From positions 124,001-188,000 of the forward strand of contig JAEUBA010000055.1 in assembly GCA_018257865.1 (NCBI GenBank): a stretch of DNA of 64,000 nucleotides. The letters are read 5' to 3'. The notes under the pieces are model-generated. The model searched no databases. It was given only the letters and a program-made list of their open reading frames with translations, and was not told the origin of the DNA. The stretch is from Stereocaulon alpinum (Eukaryota; Ascomycota; Lecanoromycetes; Lecanorales; Stereocaulaceae). Positions 33,012 to 42,962 of the stretch are shown in pieces. How positions within the stretch are numbered: the first letter of the stretch is position 1; the number at the start of each line of letters is the position of its first letter. The position numbers and the translations under genes are program-made.

Positions 33012-34085
33012 ATGCTCGACGTCTCTCAGCTATTGCAAGCTTTCTATCTTCTTTCTGCCGCTTCGGTAAGACACTCTTTTTAGTATTCTATCAATATACT
33101 GAACACTATAATTTCAGCTCCTTCTCATCAATAGCATCCCTGCCTTCAGGAACCGGTATATCGTCTACGGTGTACGAGCAACGGAGGTCCAACCCACGCA
33201 AAATAATGGATCAACAAAACCGACTGATCAAAGTGTGCAAAAGTCTGCTACAAGATCAGCCAGCATTATTGAGCGAATTCTAGACTGCTTCGCAACTGTT
33301 CAAGTGCCTCATGGATATTTCCAGCATTTCTACCTTGTCTCTGTACTTTCTTCCGTATTCTGGGCCTACCAACTCCTCGCGAAAGGCTGGTTATTGCAGT
33401 ACATCTGCCAGGAAGATAACATTAACGACCCGGAAAAAGGGATGTCCGTTGATCAAGTCGCTCTGGCATGGTCTTTCATGGGCGTACAAGGACTACGGAG
33501 GCTTCTCGAATCGTCTACCCTGGCCAGACCCTCAGCGTCTAAGATGTGGTTTGTACACTGGCTTCTTGGCATTACATTCTATCTGGCCGTTGGTGTTTCT
33601 GTCTGGGTCGAAGGAGCAGGTATGTGTGCCAGTACATTGAGGTTCATATTGCAAGTCGAAGTCTACTAAACATCTACACTTCTACAGGAGCATTAATTTC
33701 TACTGACTCTCTATCCAATGGCATCACATGGTCTGCACCATCGCTGAAGACGATGATCAGCATTCCCATATTCATTCTCGCATCTGGTGTCCAACACGAT
33801 TGCCACGCCTATCTTGCGTCTCTGCCGAAGTATACACTTCCAGTACATCCAATCTTTCAGCTTCTGGTCTGTCCTCATTACACTGCCGAGTGCTTGATCT
33901 ACCTCTCATTAGCTATCATATCAGCTCCAAGAGGCGCTATTGTGAACAGAACAATGTTCACTGCTTTAGTCTTTGTGACGGTCAATCTAAGTGTCACCGC
34001 AGCAACAAGCAAGGAGTGGTATGAACGGAAATTTGGGAGGGAGGCAGTGGCTCATAGGTGGAAGATGATACCTTTCGTGTACTAA
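33012..34085 (+). CDS. DFG10: Polyprenol reductase (Dfg10 / SRD5A3 family)
   Basis: ER membrane enzyme of dolichol synthesis for N-glycosylation. Exons 33012-33065, 33118-33619 and 33688-34085 join in phase to 317 residues, with several hydrophobic spans. Family blocks: FATVQVPHGYFQHFYLVSVL near the N-terminus; WSFMGVQGLRRLLES, the conserved (Q)xxRR motif; ILASGVQHDCHAYLASL, the conserved GxxxQxxxH-type motif; and CPHYTAECLIYLSLA followed by SATSKEWYERKFG-like steroid-reductase C-terminus (here TAATSKEWYERKFG). The start (MLDVSQLLQAFYLLSAAS) opens directly into the first membrane helix. It is divergent with the GT90 gene; both act in the secretory pathway, which may be coincidence. Confidence 0.92.
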
Positions 34086-35283
34086 CATGTGGGTCAAGGA
34101 CATCTAGTAGACACTCAGAGATGCAACTTCTACTCAACAACATGCTTGTCTACTCAAAGGCATTAAGACACGCATTTCGCTCTTAACTTTTATGCTACAT
34201 TGATTTGCAACCCTGTGTTCGTTTCTTTGTGCACTTGATGCGCAGCGTTTGGGAGTGCTCCCAGCACTTAAAAAGCCTAGGGTGTGTGGAGATGACAATA
34301 ACCCTTTACCATATTCAGGAGTGGCCCGCGCACTGACCTTAAGGGTCGTCTCTGTCCTCCAAGGCTGATAGTGATACGCGGATTTGTCACTGAGCAGGGC
34401 TTCGTGACGGAATCAGGAGACTTTAACGCAAATTTGTCGATGCTAACGAAGGAAGGCTTTTCGAGGTCCACTAAAGATCTGACCATCACTCACTCCTCCC
34501 AAATGGCGGCTGATTTGGCCAAGCCCAAGTCCATACCGGGCCGCCGCTTAACAAGCCAGTATATGGATGTATCAAAGCGACTGGTGAGCAGACTGTCGAG
34601 GGTTTATAATTATTCGACATTGGTATATCCGCTGCCAGCGATTCGCTGGCTTTTATGTCTGAGAGTATAGTCATGAATTGTCCACGCATAGCAACACTGT
34701 TTGATCCAGACTCATGGTCTGGGTGTCCGCCCGCAATAGTGTACAGTTCGTCAACGTACAGAACGTATCGCCTCGGCTGTTGTATGTGCTTAAGATATTC
34801 GGTAATAGTCTTGTCACTGTTCCCAAGGTACTTGTGCTTCACGTGGTTCGGGCCGAGCTCAAAGAAGGTCGAACCAACCTAACGAGCCGTCGAATCCGCA
34901 ATCGTTCTGCCAGAGTCAGATTCTCAACCAGCCTCTATCCACCATTATCTCTAAAGGACCTTGGACATAGCGTGGGTAGTCAGAGCTTGGCCTGGACTTC
35001 TCAGGTTCCAGCAGAAACCATGCTTAGGCCTAGTAAAAGAGAACACCGTAATGAGTATCGCCACCTCATGTGACACCATTACACCAAGCCAATCAATGTT
35101 AATCCGTTGCACTCTTCCTAGCGGCTATTGCCTCGACTGTGGCCCCGTAGACCAGTGGAAAAGATATCCTTCCATAATCAAAATACATGCCCTTCCCTAG
35201 TTGATCATCGAGAAGTAGTTGGGCAAGCTCTGCTGCCAACTTATATGCTTGTTGGTTCCAAACCTCAATATGCTAGCGTCTGT
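34086..35283. other. Gene-poor stretch with an orphan minus-strand frame
   Basis: A 118-residue frame (34842 to 34486, minus) includes the motif-like text PRRYVLYVDELYTIAGG, but the flanks are interrupted by many stops and no splice joins are convincing. Nothing else recognised. Confidence 0.3.
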
Positions 35284-35889
35284 TCAGTAGGCTCTAATGG
35301 AAGAAGGTAATTGCCATATCTTCCCAATCTCTCGAAGGTACTTCCAGAACTTTGGCGGAACCTCTAGATCTTGTAATTGTTCATCGATTACGTTTGCGGC
35401 AATTTGCTGTACCCTTGAAGTCGCCATGTCATTCGCTAGGTCGGAGTTGTATTTCTTCGCGGCAAGGCATACCTTAAGCCAATGCTTAGTTCCCCGTTCC
35501 AGCTGGCCGGAGAGAAGCATGGTGTCGTTCTGCATATGATTAGAGTGAGAGAAGTATTATCAGTGGTTGATAGAGTAAGCGGGATGGTCTTTAGCGAGCT
35601 CGTTGCCGAATTTATTCTCCCACACGGATACCTTCTGTGGCTTTGTTGCTGACATACGGGTCTTATCCACAAGCCGTACGACCAAAGCAGCCCAGTCCTC
35701 GAAATCACAATCAATCGATATTGCGCTGCTAGGCATAGCACCACTTTCCATTCCACTATGAGATGTACTATGAGTTGGAGGAAAGTAGGAAGTTTCTGCA
35801 CGAATAGTGTCGAAGACAGTACCATACCATTCGACGTAATTGGGCATATAGGCTTTCGAGGAGGCAATTTTAGGGTCGCAACAACACAT
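35284..35889 (-). CDS. Hypothetical protein, tentative two-exon model
   Basis: Two adjacent frames, 35632-35889 and 35284-35529, can be joined in phase by a 102-base intron (GTATCC...GCAG with a CTAAT branch-like sequence). The joined product is about 167 residues. It starts MCCCDPKIASSKAYMP and includes DCDFEDWAALVVRLVDKTR and VPPKFWKYLREIGKIW near the C-terminus, giving a globular, helix-rich composition. The frame is open further upstream (TSPQLEASRKRFGHLL), so the true start may lie in another exon. A 41-codon frame at 35996-36120 encodes a possible membrane helix but is separated by two stops. I do not recognise the family. It may be a real lineage-specific gene or a decaying one. Confidence 0.3.
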
Positions 35890-36166
35890 GAGGAGGTGGC
35901 CGAAGCGCTTCCTCGACGCTTCGAGTTGGGGAGAAGTCTAGAAATGCCGGCTTGCATCATCTGCCAGTAGCTTCCAAAGCACAACAGTAAGCATTCAGAG
36001 TTCCATCCAGAGTTCCTCAACATCCGCCAAGATAAGCCAGTCGCCAACAGCCTTTCCTCCGAAAAGCAGCACGCCACCATACAGCAGAATCTTCGTCAGG
36101 TACTGTTTCATAGTAGACATGTTTGTTATAAGACAATTCGTTGGGTGTCCGTCTGCGTGTAGTGCG

Positions 36167-36530
36167 TCAAGAGTTCACGGTCTGAAGAGATACGCTGCTA
36201 CCTTTCTTGACATGAGAATTTACAAGTGCATAGGGCAGCTGCTTGCGTGGTGTGGATTTTGGGGTGATCTTCGCCATTGTTTTCTTCTTTGACTTCGGGG
36301 GAGGCTGGGTGCTGCTTGACGTGTCGTCGGAATCCTCGGTCGCTGCTTTCTGGTTGAGCTTGACTCTCTTCGTGCTGGGTGCCTGCTCGGTGTCCGTGAC
36401 GCCATCCGAATCGTCGACCGTCTGAGATGATAAGGGATGAGCCGCCTTACGTTTCTTGCCTATAGCAGCTCCCTTGTCACCGAATCCAGTTATTGTTGTC
36501 CGCAGACAAGACGTCAGCTGCCTGGTCTCA
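36167..36530 (-). CDS. Lys/Ser-rich orphan frame, possible nuclear-protein exon
   Basis: A frame without its own early ATG is open from about 36530 down to a stop at 36167-36169. It reads ITGFGDKGAAIGKKRKAAHP, then acidic and Ser-rich text (VDDSDGVTDTEQ), then PPPKSKKKTMAKITPKSTPR. The composition is that of a nuclear, NLS-bearing disordered tail. A possible acceptor lies upstream, but no first exon could be joined in phase. It may be the 3' exon of a gene whose 5' part is degraded. Confidence 0.28.
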
Positions 36531-38879
36531 GTGAAAACTCAAACATCGCGCCACTGAAGCTCACCTTCGGGAAAGTCGAATTGGGGAAAAGGGTTAGTTC
36601 AGGGTGGAAATAGTGCCTATAACAGGCGAGATGGGCGAGATGCGTTGCTGAACGGGTTAAAAGAGAGAGAAATGGTATGCTCCAAGGTATGTGTTCGTGA
36701 GAGATAAACAAGAAGAAGGTGTTGGATGAGTGAGGGAGGAAGATACAGCGATTAGCGTTCGCGCTAGTCAGTGAGGTGAAGTATCAGAGTCCAGAGGAAG
36801 CCGGTAAGGTCACCTCTAGTTGCTTTGGTTCGCAACAATGTCCAGAGGTAAATTTGTAAGCAGGGGTAGATCGAGCATGATCCAAGTCCTTATCCAAGCC
36901 GGCCACGATCTCCATGGACCAATCTCCTTGTCGCAGCGCTGCGTGCCTGGCTCTTCAGACCTCAAACATATCGCTTTGCAGGTGGTAAAGACCGAAGCTG
37001 AGTTCAGTCCGACTGTCTTCTCTGCAACTGAGGGCCGTGAGACGGCCATGCCCTGTGCCGGCATCTCCTCTGGTAAGACTTTGGTCTTGTCCGGTCATTT
37101 CCCCATGTCAGCCTTTTGCTTCGCCGTAATGAAGACGTCGGCAATGCGAAGAACTTTGATGTAAGTGCCAACAGCATGCCACATCAGTCCGTCTTGCTCG
37201 GCTTTTAAACCGGAACTTACCATCTATGCCATACAAACCTGACTTTATTATACGTGTTGAAGTTTGTCCGCACCCTTTCTCCGTAAAGAGTGTTCGGTCA
37301 CAGGGACGGCATGCGCAAGTCGGAGCTGAAGGACGTCGTTGGCGCTTCATACATTCGCTGATATCGTGCTGCTACAGATTCGTCTCCAAGTGCGGCCTTA
37401 GAGCATGAAGATTGTCCCGTTTTCACAACCTCCACGATCAAGTGCGTACGATGCCCCCGTAGCAAGTGCCATTGCATGCAACCAAGGTTTGGGCTTGCTG
37501 TTCGGGTGGAAAGCACTTCGCCTCCATTTGCTTCCTCTGACTAGGCTTTACGCTGAGGGATCTATCGAGAACTTCCGTAGTCCTTAGAAGATAGTCCCGC
37601 GGTCGATCTGCTGTTTATTCGTTCATCGTCGTCGGAGGCCAAGAACAAACCACAACAAACGATGGACTACCTCCACCTCCCAAGTTATTCTGTGAGTAGT
37701 GTCAACACGAGTCGACTTCACCTGCTGGATGACGGTTGTTGCGAACACGGATCCACTATTGTGGCTAACTGGGTGTGATGTGATGTGGTGGTAACGCCAA
37801 CTGTCCGGGTCTCTTGACGCCTAGTAACTCTTCAGCCAGGCCAGCATTAGTGCTGGCTTCGAGACATTACGAATGATCGTTGACTACTGCCGGCGGTCCG
37901 ACTCTGAGGAGTCTTAATCATAGATGTATGCGAAAGTGCCCAATAGCAGCTTCTGTACTGCAGCCATATCGTGCTCTTCCAATTCTTTCTGGAGGGTCAC
38001 GAGCTTGTTGACATCCTGCTTCATCTTTTTGATCACGACCTCAATTTCAACACTGTGAAGAACCTCCTAAAGGATGGGGAGCTATCGTCGCTTCCTCCTC
38101 GATTGAGCACAGCGGTGCACACACGGTGTTACAGCAAGTGAGGTATAGGTTGATATAGACGTGCAATATCATTGCAAGGCCATGACTTAAATCTGGGCTT
38201 GTTATGCAACGGCCTTGAGCATCTGATCAAATCTCGGCCCAATCAGCCCCTGAAACGACAATGAATGGAGAAGTACCATAACACTACGGTGGCGTAACAC
38301 AACCGCGTTGCCTGTTCATTGCACAAAATCGATGCGAGGTATTGTCGTACCTCTCCTGAGTGGTTTTTACGACATCGCGAGGCGATGTTATGATAATTTG
38401 ACTTCTCGAAGTAGAATCTACGTTTCTTCTCTGACCCTTGGCGCACGATACAACTCGACTGCGGTTAAATTTGTCGCAAGAATCGTTCGATGGTCTATAT
38501 TCCCTCTTGAACGCCGACCCACCTCGTCAGTAATTACGGTGTTGTGAGTGCTTCGTACCATGATGCAATGAAACACCCGGCAGCAACACTCCTTCACTTA
38601 TATAGAGTAGAGTGACAGGTGATGCTTTTTCCATTGTACTTCGTATTGCAATATTGTATCACAGCTTCCCGTGAGAAAACAAGCACTTCCCATCTCGTGG
38701 CGGACTTGTTTTGGGTTCGAAAGCTGGCACCGTAGATCGTCGAGCCGCGCTTTTCTTGGATTTCCATCTAAAAAACTCTTGCTAGAGTCAGCAGTCTCTG
38801 GGCATATGAAATGCAGAGATAATCCCGCTTTTCGAGGCCTAACTTAGTTGAATGTTTCGCAGATTGATCCAATCGAGAA
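36531..38879. other. Gene-poor stretch
   Basis: Overlapping short frames on both strands between 36800 and 37600 and little beyond. No domain, splice-joined gene or repeat could be supported. Confidence 0.35.
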
Positions 38880-39046
38880 ACAAGGATAAAGTATTGGCCG
38901 ACCCATCTCCAGCAGAGGCACCCAAAGACAAGAACTTTTTGGCCGATGCATTGCCAGCAGCAGCATCGAAGGAGAACAGATCATTTGCTGGCTTCTTTCC
39001 AGCAGCAGTGCCAAAAGAGAAAGCGTTATTGGCCGGCATGTCTTGA
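38880..39046 (+). repeat. 45-bp (15-codon) degenerate tandem repeat
   Basis: On the plus strand the frame 38852-39046 reads about 3.5 copies of a 15-residue unit: KVLADPSPAEAPKDK, NFLADALPAAASKEN, RSFAGFFPAAVPKEK, then ALLAGM. Copies differ by base substitutions but keep length, so the unit is 45 bases. The frame has only a short non-repeat N-terminus (MFRRLIQSRNKD). It could be a remnant of a repeat-containing gene. Confidence 0.7.
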
Positions 39047-39274
39047 GCACCGACACCAATTAGAGGAGTGGACTGACATCCACTCTGAAATTGGCGAGCA
39101 TTTCGTCCCATAATACGATATCTCAAAACCCTTACCCTCGAATAGTGAACCATGTTGCAAGTTCGTAGATGCATGTATAATTTTGCACATTTCGATGGCT
39201 GTATCACCTGTCCCACAGCCCATATCCAGAACTGAGGTGTGGTGAAGGTTCGCTGCGATTTGTTGAGCAATCGG
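39026..39274 (-). pseudogene. SAM-dependent methyltransferase fragment
   Basis: Starting just after a stop at 39275-39277, the frame reads PIAQQIAANLHHTSVLDMGC and continues GTGDTAIEMCKII. This includes a textbook class I methyltransferase motif I (VLDMGCGTGD). Similarity ends there; the remaining 50 residues (HASTNLQHGSLFEGKG onward) have no motif II or III and the frame stops at 39026. It looks like a truncated, probably dead piece overlapping the 45-bp repeat on the other strand. Confidence 0.5.
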
Positions 39275-39986
39275 CTAGTTCAAAGTCCACCACATAGCAG
39301 TTAGCTCTACTGAAATGGTCGACAATGTTTTAAGGCCTTCGATTAGAGAACAGTAATTCCAACGACACGTGGATAGTACTTCAAAATCGCATTCGTGGCG
39401 ATGGAGGACGACGAACAGAGTCCATCTGGCGCATACACACAAGGACCAATGCGCAAGGTTGGAGTTGTTTGCGGGATTAAATGCTATGCAGCGACACCTG
39501 TATTGTCTTGCTCTCCGTCTTGAGATTGGCGCGTAACACCTGTCGCGGTCACGACATCGTCAGCCCGCAATCGAGATTAATGGTCCCGGATAGCATGTCC
39601 AAACAAAAGTTGTAGTCAAACTTTTGATTTTCTTTTGACAGGTCTAATGGCGAATCCTCCTGCTTTTGAGAAATATTGATTGCTTAGATGAAGATAAATG
39701 ACGACTTTCAAAAAAATTCGTGCCGCGCTCATTGACCTGAGCACCAAGCGCAGGCATCTCGTCAACCCTATACCGCTCGATACAGTCTGCAATTTCTTGT
39801 GGTAATCCAACAGGGTATTCCTCGTGCTAACCAGCCTCTTTTCCTAACCGTGAAACTTTCCTCAAGTACACATTTAAGTTGTGGGATGGTAAAGTCTATG
39901 CCTCGAGAAAATAGTATGCACTTAGTCTTGTACTGAGTCGAATCAATGTGTTTAGACGGGCTTGTGGTGAGTTAATTACATTGGTG

Positions 39987-40440
39987 TTAGCTCTGCCCTT
40001 CCTCTTCTGCCTTGCTTTTTTCCTTCTTGTTTGTATCCTCCTTCGCGGCAAATTGGCGGCGAGTAGTGCGGCGAAATTCGAATTCGTCAACCAAAATCTG
40101 GGCATCGCCGATAGCTCTGAGGGGATACCATGTGTTGTGTTTATTGCCATAGCCTTTCCACTTGACCGGATATTGATCCTTGCCAGGTTCCTTGACAAGG
40201 AAACGTTCTATTTCATGCAGAAGATTGACCGAATTTTCAATTGCAGGATCTTCGGATCTTGTCGTCGAGCTCTTTTTGGCGCGCTTGAACAGCTGCGCGT
40301 TCACTTGCCACCTGTTCTATTTCGTAGCGTTGTTTATAATATTGGCGTTTGGGATTTTCATAGTCCTTTCTCAACTGGTCTATGTTCTCACAGTATAAGA
40401 TGCGCTCATAGCCCCTCTTCGCATTATACGATTCTCCCTT
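39987..40440 (-). pseudogene. Chromodomain with coiled-coil segment in another frame (transposon-type relic)
   Basis: The frame ending at 39987 encodes a chromodomain at roughly 40077-40230: HEIERFLVKEPGKDQYPVKW followed by KGYGNKHNTWYPL. It is followed by a Lys/Glu-rich tail. Immediately upstream, in a different frame that stops at 40237-40239, lies a charged coiled coil (NIDQLRKDYENPKRQYYKQ, ASERAAVQARQKELDDKIRR). The two would be one protein if a frameshift or intron joined them. Chromodomains of this kind occur at the C-termini of Ty3/Gypsy chromovirus integrases and in some fungal host genes; no integrase or reverse transcriptase is seen nearby. Confidence 0.55.
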
Positions 40441-41420
40441 ATGTAGGTTGAACGTCCGCTCTTATATAATCCGCCTGCTAAGTAATAATTGAAAGCACCC
40501 TCCTAGAAGTATAGCGAATAAAGTATAGACCCTAAAATCTGTGTAATTCTAGTGAGTTTCTATGTTTCTCTCCTACACTGGGAAGAGTACTAACTGCTAT
40601 AGCTCAGGAAATTTAAAGCCTTTATCTGAAGAGCCTTGCCGGGTAATTGCGTTAAAAACTCCGAACAGACTTGTTGTGCTATTGTTCGATAGATAGGCTT
40701 CGAGTCGCTTTCTGATATTGGCACTCTATCCGACTTCTATCGGGCAGCTTCTGAAAGGAATGTACACTTTGGATGGATCGATGATCAGGGCGGATGAAGG
40801 AACTCTTGGGAGCTAATTGTGCTTTCAAAGTTTGACACTCCTTTAGCACGGCTAGTGCCTCCTGAATTCCCTTTCGGTTTGCTGGACTCATGGCTACGGA
40901 CACGTTGGCTTCCTACGAACCGTTTCTGGTGATGGACTGCAGGAGTCGCCACTTTCTTCCACATGATACACATCTTATGATTCGAACTGTGAGGTCCATT
41001 GTTATGGACATTGACGCGTGGGAAGATTTTTGCAGAGGTCCTGACTCAAATTTACAATTCCACCAATATACCACACCCAAGGCGTGATCCACTTGTAATG
41101 GTCGGTTCTACCTCGGAGGAAGCACTAGCGATCCTAGAATAAAATTAGATAACTAGAATAATAGCTAGAATTAGGAAAATTTACCTTTAGTTAGTAGTAT
41201 GTGAACGGATCTCTGCTATCTAGCGAGCCCTCTCCGCTTCTGTAGCGTTATAAAATTTATCTAATAGTTTATACTTTCTGATATAATAACTTGTAGCTAT
41301 AATATCGGCTTTCTTCGCTAGTTCTACTTCTTATTCTTCCGCAGTGAATGTATCCAGCTGCCTTCGTACCCTTTTCGTATATTAGTTTTGGCTATATTCG
41401 GACGCAGCCTTCCGCTTTAG
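40441..41420. other. A+T-rich block, possible RIP-mutated repeat
   Basis: Parts of this kilobase, especially 41130-41400, are full of TA-rich tracts (tagaataatagctagaatt-like text) in contrast to the balanced flanks, and hold no gene. This fits repeat-induced point mutation of a former transposon next to the chromodomain relic. No terminal repeats or target duplication were found. Confidence 0.4.
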
Positions 41421-42497
41421 GACTTGCTTAGGGGCCCGGGATTACGAGGAACAACGACAGAGTTCATGGAGTGGCCTGGCGAATGGCCTCGCCAACGAAC
41501 ATTTCTAGGAGTGAGAGTGACGTAGATTCCAGAGGTATATAGAAGCAGGCCTGGACCAATTGCGGAATTTTCTCCGTAGTCTTTCACTCATCTTGTATTC
41601 CATCTTTCAGTCGCTGGCTCTCGCCTTCAGTCTCATTTGAGGTTCTCTCGGAATCTGAGCAGTTCGGTACAACCACCCTGTACACCGCATTCTCGACGTC
41701 CTTCCTGTCAAGTCCGGACATCTGCTCCCTCAAATTCTGTGGCCAGGCTCATTGCTTTTACGATATCTCTCTGGCGTGGCGTCGTCATGATCTGGAGCCA
41801 GACTGTACGCTTTTTGCCTAGAAGTCTAGCTCCGTGGTAGGAGAGGTCTTACTCATGTGGGTCTTTGGAGATATATTCGGCAGATTCGTAAATGATCTTG
41901 ATACCTTAATTCAGTTGATCTGCGAGTTCGACGAATGTCAGGAACCTGTTCATTTCTTTAGCAGCAAGAAATCCCACTTCAAATTGTTCAATGCAAACAG
42001 TGACACTCTGCAGCGCCTAAAGTATTCGTAGCAGCCGCACATCTTGTTGCAATATGAGCCATTCCGTAGTGGTTTGTACTATGACGGGATATGAATAGTG
42101 ACCGTCCACAGCCTGACATTGTCTTCGACACGTCGTTATCCTGACTCTGGTTATGTATGCAATCGATCAGGATCACGACTGACACAGGAGCCTCTCAACT
42201 ATCGGCACACTTGAATTATTGGACCGAAACCTCCCAGGGCACCGCAATCAGTGCATGTTGGCGAGACACAAACGTGATGTGCGAGCACAACGTAGATCTT
42301 TAGAGCAGGATTGAGGGCCTTTTCCTTGCCGCGAGGGTTCAGCAGGCTGTTTCGAGTTGCTGAGATTGCCAGGAAAACATGGGGCCCTGTAATTTTCGTC
42401 CTTAATTGGCTCCCAAATTTGCGGTGGCGCCACCGGTGTGAAAAGAAGTGATCCATCCATTTTTCGACTGCCAAATCCTTGCAAGCACGCTGGTCTC
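41421..42497. other. Gene-poor stretch with promoter-like text
   Basis: A TATATAGA element at about 41537 followed by a C/T-rich leader and a CTTTCAG at about 41604-41610 resembles a fungal promoter plus intron end. No ATG-started gene follows. Otherwise only shadow-like frames. Confidence 0.3.
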
Positions 42498-42962
42498 TCA
42501 CGTTGATGCTACCGAAAGTAGTCTTGCTGATTTGCAGGTACTGGTAGTCGACCGGAAGAACACTACGTGCGCCATCTCGTGGATCAATGTATTCAAAATC
42601 TCCTGGATGGTGTCTACAGTCCACTCGTATTCTTCTGGGTGTGAAGTCCTGTTAAAAAGTCGGCTTCTTCCGTCCATGGTGTTGCTCGTCCAGCCGAGTG
42701 CACCCTGCGATTGTGCAAGCCTTCGACCTGGACATCTTGCATCGAATAGACGGCGAAGAAGCAGGCCTCCTAGATCCTGAATAGTACTTGAAGGTCGCCA
42801 GATTGCTTGAAATCCAGATGCCCATCGCGACGAAGGCACGTTGCTTTTAACTCGAGAGCTTCCAAGTATCAATCTCGCACAGGTTCTTGGACCGCACGAT
42901 TGGAGACTCGACATGAATTGCCTTTTGGCCTTTTTTTTACCTAATGTTGACATATTCTCCAC
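42498..42962 (-). pseudogene. Degenerate zincin-like (SprT-type?) frame with HEMAH motif
   Basis: Within this 154-codon frame, EEYEWTVDTIQEILNTLI is followed at once by HEMAHVVFF (HEMAH at 42567-42581). A helix of this type carrying HExxH is the zinc site of SprT-like and related metalloproteases, and fungal SprT-like proteins have similar text. After it the frame runs quickly to a stop (about 25 residues) without the third zinc ligand, while coding-like text continues in another frame below 42620. I read it as a broken gene; a chance HExxH cannot be excluded. Confidence 0.35.

Noticed and set aside
35436..36080. 214-codon minus-strand frame
   Set aside because: Overlaps the more protein-like frames 35284-35529 and 35632-35889 in another phase; composition is Cys/Leu/Ser-rich with no pattern.
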